A stretch of 64,000 nucleotides of DNA from Lycorma delicatula. Its lineage: Eukaryota > Arthropoda > Insecta > Hemiptera > Fulgoridae. Made by a program: the position numbers and the translations under genes. The notes under the pieces were generated by a model, which had not been told where the DNA came from, did no database searches, and saw nothing but the letters and a program-made list of their open reading frames with translations. Below, one piece after another: positions 48,463 through 58,080 of the stretch. The stretch spans positions 12,872,522 to 12,936,521 of the forward strand of contig NC_134465.1 of the NCBI RefSeq assembly GCF_047948215.1, given 5' to 3'. Position 1 is the first letter of the stretch. Every line of letters begins with the position of its first letter.

Positions 48463-49100
48463 TATATAGATTAAATGTACACAATTGAAAGTCTGATAAA
48501 ACATGAACATTAAAACAATAAAACAAAATGAACATTACAGAACTTCACAAAATATAACCTTCCCCTTTTTCCCTTTCCTTTTCCCATTTTCCATTTTACC
48601 TATTTTCATTTTTACCATATTCCCTTTCACTTTCTCCCATTTCCCCTCTTTTCTCCCCATTCCTTCCCCCATTTATATTCTCCTTGTTTTCCTTTCCCCT
48701 TTTCTTTTGCCTCCCTTCCCCTTTCTGTTTTCTTTTCCCATTTTTTCCTTTTCCATTTTCCCCTTCTTTTCTTTTATCTTTTTCAATTTTTGCCTTTCTC
48801 ACTTTTCCCCACCCATAAATTGTTCCAGTAGTTTTTTAGTCTATAGCACACACATATCAGAAACATTGAAATGGAATCGTAAAATATAGTAGGTATAGTG
48901 TGTATTGCTTTTACATCCAACAGATAGCAATGTTTTTCAAAAAAAACATGTTTTTACCTGTCTCAGGTGTGACATCTTAGGTATATAAAAACATGCACAT
49001 ATTCGAATGCAGTGTGTCAAAATTTCAAAGCAATCGGTGAAGAACTTTCGGAGATTGAAGACTTTGAACAAAGTAACATTTACATTTTTATTTATATAAT
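48463..49100 (-). repeat. Pyrimidine-rich repeat, inverse of the 24-kb repeat
   Basis: ATGTACACAATTGAAAGTCT, then AAAATGAACATTACAGAACT and a C/T-rich run (48555-48815) mirror the order seen in reverse at 23800-24010. The right end, with CAAAATTTCAAAGCAATCGG and TGAAGAACTTTCGGAGATTG, is of a type commonly found at the 3' end of arthropod transposons. The 128-codon frame 48503-48889 is low-complexity and not a gene. Confidence 0.65.
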
Positions 49101-49311
49101 AGAATAGGTTATGAAAGTCCTGGGAGAACTTCATGTTCCATTCTGTTATAAAAGATGTAATTCTAATTTTATTTCTATTACTAAATGAAAGAACTACTGT
49201 ACTCTGCATAGTAAATTGTATTTATATAAAGTAATAGGTTGTTAATAAAAGTATTATAAAATTTAATAATAAATAAAAATTTTCTTTATTGTTTTTATTA
49301 ATTTGTAACAG

Positions 49312-49469
49312 ATAACTGACCAGGTTGGTAAAACTCTTGTTCTTCCACATAAAGAGAAAAAAGCTTTGTTATCAGCAATGGCACTACATGAAAAAGGAAA
49401 AGCTGCTCTTAAAAAGGATGAATTTGCTCTTGCACTCATATTTCTACTCGAAGCAGATAAGGAATTTAG
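49312..49469 (+). CDS. NUB1: NUB1 exon: start of the helical (TPR-like) region
   Basis: Acceptor TTTGTAACAG, donor TTTAG|GTTGGT. Encodes ITDQVGKTLVLPHKEKKALL, SAMALHEKGKAALKKDEFAL and ALIFLLEADKEF. The pattern of a .P...KKALL.AM.LHEKG...LK...Y..AL..LL.AD..F run is the hallmark region of NUB1 after the ubiquitin-like domain, containing a TPR-type helix pair. It starts in phase 0 after 40319-40414 and ends with two bases of a codon completed in the next exon. Confidence 0.9.
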
Positions 49470-49623
49470 GTTGGTTGTCATTTATTAACTAAATAATAAT
49501 TAGTAGTAATATTCTAGTAAATATAGTAAATGGACAGAATATTATATAAATATTTATTGTTTATTAAATGTTATATAAAAAACAAAAATAAACTGTTTAT
49601 AATTATGTATATTTATTTTACAG

Positions 49624-49820
49624 TTCTTGTAATTCTCAGCTGCTGAATTCTGTTGATAATTATGCATTACTTAATTTGGATATTGCATGGTGTTATCTTT
49701 GTTTGAAAAATGTTACCCAGTTACCAGACGCTGAAGAAAGATTGAAAATATGCGAATCAAAATTCAGATATAGTTATGGACCTAACTTAGAAAGAGTTGT
49801 AGCTTTAAAAGGAAGTTCTG
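49624..49820 (+). CDS. NUB1: NUB1 exon: TPR-like helical region
   Basis: Acceptor TTTATTTTACAG, donor TCTG|GTAAGT. Reads SCNSQLLNSVDNYALLNLDI, AWCYLCLKNVTQLPDAEERL, KICESKFRYSYGPNLERVVA and LKGSSG. The block LL..VDNYA.L.LDI.WCY..L.....L.DAE..L closely follows vertebrate NUB1, and the YG.N..R...LKG stretch leads into the next TPR-like helices. The intron to the previous exon is only 154 bp, the next is about 11.5 kb. Confidence 0.92.
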
Positions 49821-50329
49821 GTAAGTTGATTAGTTTAAATACTAGAACAAGGTAGATCATTCTATCTATTCAATGATTATTTCATAAAGGTATACTTAAG
49901 TAGATGAAGGAAACCCAGCCTCATCCAAATTGTATTATAGTCGCCGATTACAATTATTGTGTAACTCCCAGATTGGAAATGGAAGTCACTGGAATAGGGT
50001 TGAGAGATATCTTTGTACATATCCGACTGAAAAAAATTTGATCTAGACACCACATGACTTCCTTGTATGCCTACTAAATTACATATATACATTTTTTAAA
50101 ATGAAAAGTGCATAAAATTTTATTTCATTAATAACTTCCCTTTTTTTATTGTTATTATTGAATTATTATTTATTATATTTTTTTTTACGATCAGATATTA
50201 ATAATTATTAATAAATCAATATATTTAAATTAAAATAAAAAGTTAAAAAATTGGAGATGAAGTCTGATTCGAACTGATGTGCCTTCCCCTTTTAAGATCC
50301 AAATATTTCATTAATTAAAATTTCATTTG
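49821..50329 (+). other. NUB1: Start of the large NUB1 intron
   Basis: No gene recognised. A minus-strand 71-codon frame at 49877-50092 has no domain. Confidence 0.45.
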
Positions 50330-50650
50330 ACTATAACTCTGGAACCAATGGAAATAACCCCAAAATCTAATTTTTTTTGGATTTTGGGCTTTTTTGGACA
50401 CTTTCAGTCAATTGCAATCAAAAGGGGGGGGGGGTGCACAACTAGATGTTACTACAGACCTAAATCCAAAATTTCAACATCATACAGCTAATCATTTTTG
50501 AGTTATGTGAAATACATATGTATGTACAGACATCATGCCAAAACTAGTCAAAATGGATTCAGGGATGATCAAAATGGATATTTTTGTTGAATTCTGAAAA
50601 CTGAAATTTTTTGCAATCACAATACTTCCTTTACTTCGTACAAGGAAATA
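50330..50650 (-). repeat. Dispersed repeat R-A, copy 3 (reverse)
   Basis: Reverse complement of 21890-22170: the blocks GGACACTTTCAGTCAATTGC, a G run within TGCAATCAAAAGGGGGGGG, CCTAAATCCAAAATTTCAAC, ACTAGTCAAAATGGATTCAG and ACTTCCTTTACTTCGTACAA all match in order. Confidence 0.85.
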
Positions 50651-51389
50651 AAAAATAAATTATAAAATAAGGGTTTGAGGAGTGATATCAAATACCCTCT
50701 AGCAAGAAATGTATACTTCTTAAAGATGACAATAGGCAGCATATATATGTGTTTTTTTCCTATATGTTTTTTCAGGATTTCCTAAGGAAACTCCTTATCT
50801 ATAATTGTAGTGACATGTGAAAGGAAGTAATGTATAAGTTGTGTCAGTGCAATAGTTTCTGAAAACTTTATTATTGATGATGATTATTAAGCAGTTAAAA
50901 AGTGCACTTATCTTTTTTTATAGATTGTCTGCATTTTCCTCTTGGTAATTTTTTTCAAAAACAGTTTAGAAATGTTAATTTTTCTGGTAGTCAGCCCTCT
51001 TGTTTTTAATATTTATTTGATTTAGCTTTAAAAACTAAGGATTTTTTTAATCCTGCTTATATTAATGTTTTAAATTTATTCTGTAGAGAAAAAATATTTC
51101 TGAGGCTTATCATTAATTTAATCATAAAAAGTATGTCCACCAAAGAGGTGATTTAAATGCCAAATATAATCGGTTAAATTTTGAAATAAAATGTTTTTTT
51201 TTCTAAGAGATTCTGATTCAACAATCTGTGGGATCAAACACAGGATCATCAAATAAAATTTTGTTTTTTTTTTAAATAACCTGTGTTTTTATAAACATAC
51301 CAATATTTTTGTAGTAAATATTTGTATAAATATTGAATATTTATATCTTCTGTAACTATAAAGCAACTTGTCCTAACTGGCTGATTCAT
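50651..51389 (+). other. NUB1: NUB1 intron, no other gene
   Basis: AT-rich sequence, short frames only. Confidence 0.45.
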
Positions 51390-51616
51390 TAACACCTATT
51401 AAAAACTACTGAAGATAAATTAATGAAAATTTGTATATTGATTTTTTTAAATTCCAAGTTTAAAGGGTTGAAATGGAGTATCAATGAAATTACAATTTTT
51501 TTTTTTAAATTTACAGTAACAAATGATAACAACTTGATTTTTAGTGTGTCTAATCTTCATGTGAATGTTTTAAAGCTAATTTTTAGATTTTTTAATTTCC
51601 ATGTTAAAGGGTTAAA
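51390..51616 (+). repeat. Left part of local repeat R-D, unit 1
   Basis: ACTGAAGATAAATTAATGAA and the pieces TTAAAGGGTTGAAATGGAGT and GTGTGTCTAATCTTCATGTG match the start of the second unit at 58370-58560. The unit is interrupted at 51616 by the Jockey element and resumes at 57488. Its last bases, AAAGGGTTAAA (51606-51616), are the left target-site duplication. Confidence 0.7.
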
Positions 51617-52107
51617 GGGATTCCATCCTTGGCTCTTGTAGTGAAAGGTTGTGTCTTATTGTGCTCTGTGATTGTGAGTTGTAACCAGTCCAGCCAGGTG
51701 TTCAACAGTTCTTCTACCTGCGTCGCCAGACAATGTGAGAAGGGTCTGCTAGGACATCAGCCGGGCGGCCAGCTACCTGGATTACAGGCCAGTTACATTA
51801 AGAAAAGGATAATCCTTTTCTTAATTTTATTTCTATTCTATTCAAATTTCTATAATAATGTAAAGTGAACTCTTGTAGTCATTACGAACACATTAAGTTA
51901 ATAGCCTATTATTATAGGACTATTGTGCTGATTTTAAAATAATTTTATTTTAAATTGTTTGATATAATCTGTACCTATTTAGGTCTACAGGTTATATCTT
52001 GTTTTGATTTTTCTTGTCAGTGGTTTTATTTTGCAGCAAGTGTACATTAAGAAGTGTTTAATTAAGTTTAATTTTAATTTTTAAATCTTATTCTTTATTT
52101 TTCCTCA

Positions 52108-53550
52108 ATGGAAGGAAAAGTAAGGCCTGCCCCGCCCCGTTCTCCCACCCCGGAACTGTCCGTCGGTGGAGAGGAAAGCGGGTCTGGCGCTAGGAAGCGC
52201 CAGAAACGCCGGGACTCCGCGCCTCCTATGGAGACGGAGCCCGTAGCGGGCTGCAGCAAGGCTGCAGCAGCCACCAACCCGCAGGCTGATGATGGGGCCC
52301 CATCACAGCCTGCTACCGTCAGGCGGGAGAAAATCCCGCCAATAATGCTGGACTGCCCGAAGGAGTGGCCAGCATTAGCGCGCGACATTAAGTCGCGGAT
52401 CGGGGGGCGCCTGGTGGCTAAAAGCACCGGGCTCTCGATAAGGCTGCAGCTGGGCAGCGAGGCGGATTACCGGGCGGTGCAGAGTTTTCTGCACTCGAAG
52501 GGAATCGCCTTTCACTCCTTTCAGCTCCCGAAGGACAGGGAGCTAAAGGTGGTTATACGGGGAATCCCCTATGGGGCTGCCCCGGAGGAAGTAAGGGAGG
52601 AACTGACCTCCCTTGGCTATGAGGTGGTTTCGGTTAAGAAGCTCCTCACAAGGGACGGTCGGGAAACCCCGACCTGCCTAGTGGCCCTTAAGAGGACCCC
52701 TTCGGCCCGGACCATTTATGACCTTGGCAGTATTTTTTACTGCAAGGTCGCAGTGACTGCGTTTGTGTCACGAGGGGGGCCACCCCAGTGCCACAGATGC
52801 CAGAAATTTGGACACTCGTCCAATTACTGCCAGAGGGCCCAGCAATGTGTCAAGTGTGGTGGGGACCACGACACTGCCACATGCGTTAAGCCGCGTGAGG
52901 AACCAGCCTCATGCGTTAACTGCAAGGGGCCTCATCCGGCTAATTACCGGGGTTGCCCCTATTATAAGGAGCAAGTCAATAAGGTCAAGGGCATTAAAAA
53001 GCCCGCGACTGTTGACGGCCGCAGCTGGGCCCGTGTTGCCGGTGGGGGAAAATCAGCCCCCAAACCGGAGGTGCCGGCACCTGTGGCCAAGGCGGTAGTG
53101 AAAAAAGGGGAGGTACCCTCCCCAACACCCGCCAAGCCAAAACCGGCGGCGACCACCAAGAAGGTGGTGAAACAAAAGGCGGCGTCAAAGCCGGCCCCGG
53201 CGAAGAAGGCCAAGCCTTCCTCGACGGGAAAGGCCAAGCCTTCCTCGACGGGAAAGGCAAAGCCTGCTCCGGCTGGGAAGGCCAAGCAGGCTGTTAAAAA
53301 CACCGCGGCCCCTGTGACCCCGCGCCCCACCAAAAGGGCGGCCGCGCCAAAAGCCACCTCCAGCGGCAATCCGAAACCGGCTACCCCGTTGGAGACCACT
53401 GGCATGGACTTCCTGTCGCAGATGACAGTGAAGGATATCCTGCCACATATCATGATGGTTTTGCCACGCCTGCTCCAGGCAAAATCTCTCAAGGACTGTA
53501 TTCAGTCCTTAATAGAGTGCCTCATGGCTGTACTGTCCAGGTATGGTTAG
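52108..53550 (+). CDS. Jockey ORF1: gag-like RNA-binding protein
   Basis: 480 residues, starting at the first ATG of the frame after the AT-rich leader. Order: a Pro/Glu/Ser-rich N-terminus (to about 90); a central domain with RELKVVIRGIPYGAAPEEVR and EELTSLGYEVVSVKKLL (about residues 145-180), the PRE_C2HC/RRM-like region of insect Jockey gags; three zinc knuckles at about 228-290 (CHRCQKFGHSSNYC, CVKCGGDHDTATC and CVNCKGPHPANYRGC); a Lys/Pro/Ala-rich tail with tandem GKAKPSST units (about 350-400); and a hydrophobic C-terminus ending LSRYG. Its likely role is to bind the element RNA and form the ribonucleoprotein. It overlaps ORF2 by 8 bases (ATGGTTAG), so ORF2 is probably translated by reinitiation. 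Intact. Confidence 0.92.
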   Translation: MEGKVRPAPPRSPTPELSVGGEESGSGARKRQKRRDSAPPMETEPVAGCSKAAAATNPQADDGAPSQPATVRREKIPPIMLDCPKEWPALARDIKSRIGGRLVAKSTGLSIRLQLGSEADYRAVQSFLHSKGIAFHSFQLPKDRELKVVIRGIPYGAAPEEVREELTSLGYEVVSVKKLLTRDGRETPTCLVALKRTPSARTIYDLGSIFYCKVAVTAFVSRGGPPQCHRCQKFGHSSNYCQRAQQCVKCGGDHDTATCVKPREEPASCVNCKGPHPANYRGCPYYKEQVNKVKGIKKPATVDGRSWARVAGGGKSAPKPEVPAPVAKAVVKKGEVPSPTPAKPKPAATTKKVVKQKAASKPAPAKKAKPSSTGKAKPSSTGKAKPAPAGKAKQAVKNTAAPVTPRPTKRAAAPKATSSGNPKPATPLETTGMDFLSQMTVKDILPHIMMVLPRLLQAKSLKDCIQSLIECLMAVLSRYG

Positions 53551-56248
53551 GCCCACCCTCAGACTCTTGCAGTGGAACGCCAACTCAGTAGTAAGCCGGA
53601 CGGAGGAACTATGCCGTCTGGCCGAGGATCTACTGATAGACGTGATACTGTTGTCTGAGACGTGGTTGAACCCAACCAAGCAACTGACCCTTCGGAACTA
53701 TTTTACATATAGGACGGATAGGCCAGTTCGACCCGGATCTCGCACCTCTGGTGGAACTGCGGTTTTAGTCCACAGACGCCACATGCATACGCGCGTTGTT
53801 CTTCATACAAACGTGATGGAGCAAACGTGTGTGCATGTGGAGCATCTGGGCACGGTGTATCGGCTGGTTTCGGCTTATAGCAAGCCGAACGACGCGGTAA
53901 CCGGCGCAGATCTGGATGCCGTGCTGGAAAATTGGGATGGGCCCATGATACTCATGGGCGACCTCAATGCCAAACACGTGTCATGGAACAGCATTCTGAC
54001 AAATCCGAATGGCAGATTGCTGTACGAAAGGGCGAGAGCCCGCCGCTTGGTCGTCGTAGGCCCTGAGGTGCCCACGTTCGTGCATCGCTCAGGCAGATCT
54101 AGGCCTGACGTGCTGGATATCGCAGTCATGAAGGGGGGTACCCTCCCATTCATGATTGAAACGATAGAAGACCTCAGCTCGGACCATTCCCCTGTCCTGT
54201 TGGAACTAGGTCAGGCAGGGGGTGGCCGAGATCCCCCGCCTATACCCCGAAGGTCAGTCAACTGGAAAAGGTTCTACGAGACCCTCCAGCGGGAGTACAG
54301 GCCGGTAAATCCTGAGCTCCTGAACACCCCGGAGGAAATCGACGACACTGTCGGGCGCGTCACGTCGTCAATGACTGAGGCCCTGGCAGGCAGCTCATCG
54401 GCCAAAACTCGAGCAGTTGTTCGAAACGACCTCCCTCCTCATATCTCCGAAGCCATAACGGAGAAACGACGACTGAGGAGGAGATATCGAATCACCCTGT
54501 CCCCCGCTGATAAGCGGGCCTTTTATAATCAAACGGACAGGGTAAAACAACTGCTGACAAGCCATCGAGAGGATTCGTGGAACGAATACCTCGCCTCAGT
54601 CTCTGACGACATCTCCTCGGTGTTCAGGTTGAACAGGAGACTGCGAGAAGGGAAGAAGCCTCGCCATCCGGTTGTGGGGCAGCGAGGTTTTCTTGCATAC
54701 TCGGAGGCGGAGAGGGCCGAGGTATTCGCCGATACCTTGGAGGAGCAGTTCACTCCAAACCCCCCTCCCTCCCCGAACGACGAGCACACAACCGAGGTGG
54801 AATCCTTTCTTGTAGATTATTTCTCACAGGTGGAGGATGCCCCTCTAGAGATTGACCAAGTCACTGAAGCGGAAGTTTCCGCAGCCATTAAGGCCACAAG
54901 CCCCGACAAGGCCCCGGGTGTCGACGGGATCAGCGCCCGTGCATTCCGGAACATACCGGCCTCCGTGATTACAGCAATTTCGGTGATATTCACGTCCATT
55001 TTGTACGTTGGATATTTCCCGAATTGTTGGAAAACGGCCAAAGTCGTATGTTTACCCAAACCGGGGAAAAGTTTACTTTTCCCACGGAATTATAGGCCAA
55101 TCTCCCTGTTACCGGTATTGTCTAAGTTGTTCGAGAGGATTTTTCTTGAAAAACTGAGGCGATACATGGAGGGAGAAGTGCGGCCCGAGCAATTTGGGTT
55201 CAGGGAGGGTCACTCAACCACCCTCCAACTGGTAAAAATAATAGACGACCTTGTCGGAGGCCTGAACAGGAAACGGGTGACTGCAGCCGTTTTTCTGGAT
55301 GTGGCCAAGGCCTTTGACAAAGTTTGGCATAGCGGGCTGCTTTATAAGCTAGCGCGATCGGCGATCCCCTACCGCTATGTCAGACTGATGCGGTCATATC
55401 TGCTAGACCGACATTTTGTCGTGCGCGTAGGGGAAACGATTTCCTCCACCAGAGAAATAGCCGCTGGGGTTCCCCAAGGAGCAGTACTTTCCCCGTTCTT
55501 GTACACTTTGTACGTGAACGATATGCCGCTGTCGGAAGGGGTCAAAACGGCCCTTTACGCAGACGACACGGCATATTTCTACGAATCCGCAAATGTGGAT
55601 TACGCGGTCCGGAGGCTCCAAAGGCAGCTGGACTTAGTGGAACCGTGGCTCGACATGTGGAGAATCAGGGTCAACGGTGAAAAATCGGTGGCCGTGATGT
55701 TCACATGCAAGACACGAAAACCGACCAGAGAGCTGGAAATCTCAGGGGAGAAAATCCCTTTTGAGAAAACAGTTAAGTACCTGGGGGTGGTGTTGGACAG
55801 GCGGCTTACCTTCGGCGAACATGTAAATTATGCGACCCGGAGGGCTAAGGCCGCCAGAGCCTCACTATACCCAGTGCTGAACAGTGCCAGCCCATACCCA
55901 CTGGCAACTAAGCTTCTCATTTTTCGGCTGTACGTACTGCCGATTCTAACATATGCTTACCCGGCATGGGGGGCAATGTTGAGCTCCTCGCTTCAAAAGA
56001 AGATCGAGGCCGTCCAAAACATCGCGTTGCGGACGATCTTTGGAGCTCCGTGGTTCGTCAGGAACGCCACTCTCCGATCTGATGCGAGATTTCAATCCGT
56101 GTCCGAGGTGGGGGTGGCGCAGGCGCGCAGACTGTTCGGGAGAGCGGCTGTGTCCGAACACAGTCATCTTCGGGACATCTGCAGAGAGGACCCAACTCCG
56201 ACAGTTGTAAGGAAGCGGCCTCACGCCGTACTGGACGAACCACCGTGA
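53543..56248 (+). CDS. Jockey ORF2: endonuclease and reverse transcriptase
   Basis: 901 residues without interruption. N-terminal endonuclease/exonuclease/phosphatase fold: LLQWNANS (about 8-15), ILLSETWL (35-42), GGTAVLVHR, ILMGDLNAKHVSWNS (about 136-150, catalytic Asp and Asn), DVLDIAV and SSDHSPVLLEL (about 210, catalytic Asp-His). Reverse transcriptase: SPDKAPGVDGISA, NYRPISLLPVLSKLFERI, EQFGFREGHST, AAVFLDVAKAFDKVWH (first Asp), AAGVPQGAVLSPFLYTLYVN and LYADDTAYF (the active-site Asp pair, about 672), then the thumb with YLGVVLDRRLTF. The RT block wording is that of the Jockey clade. No RNase H is seen, as usual in that clade. It nicks target DNA and performs target-primed reverse transcription. 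Confidence 0.95.
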   Translation: MVRPTLRLLQWNANSVVSRTEELCRLAEDLLIDVILLSETWLNPTKQLTLRNYFTYRTDRPVRPGSRTSGGTAVLVHRRHMHTRVVLHTNVMEQTCVHVEHLGTVYRLVSAYSKPNDAVTGADLDAVLENWDGPMILMGDLNAKHVSWNSILTNPNGRLLYERARARRLVVVGPEVPTFVHRSGRSRPDVLDIAVMKGGTLPFMIETIEDLSSDHSPVLLELGQAGGGRDPPPIPRRSVNWKRFYETLQREYRPVNPELLNTPEEIDDTVGRVTSSMTEALAGSSSAKTRAVVRNDLPPHISEAITEKRRLRRRYRITLSPADKRAFYNQTDRVKQLLTSHREDSWNEYLASVSDDISSVFRLNRRLREGKKPRHPVVGQRGFLAYSEAERAEVFADTLEEQFTPNPPPSPNDEHTTEVESFLVDYFSQVEDAPLEIDQVTEAEVSAAIKATSPDKAPGVDGISARAFRNIPASVITAISVIFTSILYVGYFPNCWKTAKVVCLPKPGKSLLFPRNYRPISLLPVLSKLFERIFLEKLRRYMEGEVRPEQFGFREGHSTTLQLVKIIDDLVGGLNRKRVTAAVFLDVAKAFDKVWHSGLLYKLARSAIPYRYVRLMRSYLLDRHFVVRVGETISSTREIAAGVPQGAVLSPFLYTLYVNDMPLSEGVKTALYADDTAYFYESANVDYAVRRLQRQLDLVEPWLDMWRIRVNGEKSVAVMFTCKTRKPTRELEISGEKIPFEKTVKYLGVVLDRRLTFGEHVNYATRRAKAARASLYPVLNSASPYPLATKLLIFRLYVLPILTYAYPAWGAMLSSSLQKKIEAVQNIALRTIFGAPWFVRNATLRSDARFQSVSEVGVAQARRLFGRAAVSEHSHLRDICREDPTPTVVRKRPHAVLDEPP

Positions 56249-56358
56249 TGGTGCGGTGCGGTAGCCGAAAATCGACAAACCAGGCTTAGGGGCCTCCATA
56301 TCGCATGAGCCATAAACGGAATAGTGCGTCAGACGCGTTTCCGGGGTCGCGAGTGAAT

Positions 56359-56394
<36 letters not shown>

Positions 56395-56623
56395 CGCGAG
56401 TTATATAGTTTGAAGACTTCAAATACGGTAAGTCGCGCACAAAACAAAAACGCGGTCTAAAAAGGAAAAAAAAGGGGAAAAAACGCGGTTTTTTTTTTTT
56501 TTTTTTTTCTTTTTCTCGCGTGTGTTTTGTTCTGTTTCTCTAGTTTCAGAAACGGGAGAAACGTGGATGTGGAACGACGCGTCGTGCCGTCTCATCCTGC
56601 CAGTCGAAAGGAAAGTAAAAATT

Positions 56624-56664
<41 letters not shown>

Positions 56665-56773
56665 CTCGCGTGTGTTTTGTTCTGTTACTCTAGTTTCAGA
56701 AACGGGAGAAACGTGGATGTGGAACGACGCGTCGTGCCGTCTCATCCTGCCAGTCGAAAGGAAAGTAAAAATT

Positions 56774-56827
<54 letters not shown>

Positions 56828-57487
56828 CTCGTGTAGGTGTTCTGCTTCTTTTGTTGCAGATGCCAACAGCCACCACAAAAACAAATGGTTTCTTCACTGC
56901 AGCCACGCGGCCCCCCCAACCCCTTCTCAGACACACGCGTGTCTGAAGGTTAATAAATTACGTGGAAAGAATAATTACTGTTTACTTCTTTCCAGAAAAT
57001 CGCCGCCCCAAAACCGCGATCGCGAATAGGTATCATCATCTGTAAGTTACACTTACAGTAAGATAAAATAACCCAGCAATTGCGACTCCTCCGGAAAAGG
57101 GGACACATTGCTCCCTCCTTATAGCTAGTGCCCCGTTGTGGCGTATTCCTGCTAGCCTATTAAAGAGTTAGCACCGAAAGGACTTCAGTGGACGGTCTGA
57201 AGGGGAATTACGTCGGGAGGACAGGCTTTATAAGCCTAGCCTTCCGCGGTCGGCCCATGAAATGGGTTCGATAACGCTGGTTTAACAACGGATTGGAATG
57301 CAATTAAATCCGTCTTAAATTCACTAAAATAATAATAGACAAAACTTGAAAAATTAGATCCGAGATTAAAAAAAATAACCCTTTTAAAAACAAGCCCGAT
57401 TAGAAAGATCCAGCAGCAAGGGACTCTGTCCAGGTTCTGCGATAAAGTAGGGAGTAATAGACTCCTGCCAACTTTGCATTCCATTCC
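56249..57487 (+). repeat. Jockey 3' region with T tracts and 150-bp tandem units
   Basis: After ORF2 comes a T tract of about 35 at 56360-56394, a shorter one near 56490-56508, and then tandem units: TCTCGCGTGTGTTTTGTTCT at 56514 and again at 56664 (period 150), and a diverged third start TCTCGTGTAGGTGTTCTGC at 56827. Each of the first two units contains AACGTGGATGTGGAACGACG and ends in GTAAAAATTAAA plus a T tract of about 37 and 50. From 56850 the region is unique, with ATGAAATGGGTTCGATAACG near 57256, to the end. Poly-Lys and poly-Phe frames here are artefacts. Confidence 0.85.
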
Positions 57488-58080
57488 AAAGGGTTAAAAT
57501 GGATTTAAAATTTATTTTTGAAGAGCCTTTTTTTTATTGTACTTTCTTGGTAACAAATGAAGAAATCAACCAGATTTTTTGTGTGTAAATTTTATGTAAA
57601 TATCTAAAATCCAATTCTAGATTTTACAAAATTCAATCTTGAAAGTAGTAACGAAAAGTGAAAAAAGTTTTGACAATTCTTGCAAATTTTTCTCATTTCC
57701 AACTATACAAAACAAGATATTCATTAGATTGGGGCTTTCAAATAGTTTTCAGATAAAGATCTAAAAACTATTTTTGGGTTTTTTCAATTTCGATTTTTTA
57801 AGGGGTTCAATGTGAACAGTGCGGCAGCTCAACCAACACAACCACTAACTGTATGTTCAACGCAACAGACTGCATCTACCTCCAATTACTTGACTAAAAC
57901 ACATAAAATAAAGGTAATTAAAAAAAAATGAGAAAATAAGTACAGTCACTTCCTACTGGTGTTTGTCGGGTAATGTTATGAACCTGGCAAAATGTCATAC
58001 GGGTAACCAGTTATAATTAATATTTTTAAGATGGAGGCCAACTGATTTGAAACCCATATTTGTAGATCATTCAAAGTTAA
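57488..58080 (+). repeat. Right part of local repeat R-D, unit 1
   Basis: Starts with the right target-site duplication AAAGGGTTAAA (57488-57498). It continues with CATTTCCAACTATACAAAAC, CAACCAACACAACCACTAAC, TCCAATTACTTGACTAAAAC and GATGGAGGCCAACTGATTTG. The same blocks recur in order at 58715-59230. Non-coding. Confidence 0.8.

Larger units (their letters stand above)
44995..49150 (+). mobile_element. DUF4817-type element with long TIRs, interrupted by later insertions
   Basis: The left TIR (44995 to about 45480) is matched in reverse by 46800-47194, and its outermost 45 bases (TACAGAGTGTATCACAAAGT...) by 49101-49150; about 110 bp of the right TIR is missing between these. Between the arms, 45780-46760 carries a transposase: EVFTTKEYTDIVFIVDVCNG and NTTVAAVEYEISFSESQDYR (the N-terminal DUF4817 HTH), a long decayed core, then RSPDLTPLDFCVWEWMKNII and YKTKIRSREELIVHIMDATE near the C-terminus. 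Many stops. A mariner and a pyrimidine-rich repeat fill 47195-49100. Confidence 0.7.
51617..57487 (+). mobile_element. Intact Jockey-clade non-LTR retrotransposon
   Basis: An element of about 5.87 kb flanked by AAAGGGTTAAA at 51606-51616 and 57488-57498. Removing it rejoins repeat R-D cleanly (its sister copy near 51460 reads AAAGGGTTGAAATGG, as does the junction AAAGGGTTAAAATGG). It has a 5' UTR of about 490 bp, ORF1 (gag-like), ORF2 (endonuclease plus reverse transcriptase) with an 8-base overlap, and a 3' region of about 1.2 kb with T tracts and tandem units. Coding sequence is GC-rich in a strongly AT-rich intron. No terminal A tail is seen at 57487. Full open frames indicate a young insertion that could still be active. 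Confidence 0.85.

Noticed and set aside
48503..48889. 128-aa frame rich in Phe, Pro and Ser
   Set aside because: Low-complexity translation of a C/T-rich tract within a repeat also present at 23.8 kb.
52095..53492. Long frames antisense or out of frame to Jockey ORF1 (for example 176 aa on the minus strand)
   Set aside because: Shadows of a GC-rich coding sequence; no domains, while ORF1 shows zinc knuckles.
56419..56934. A 171-aa minus-strand frame with Lys runs and a 104-aa + strand frame with Phe runs
   Set aside because: They arise from the T tracts and tandem units of the Jockey 3' region.
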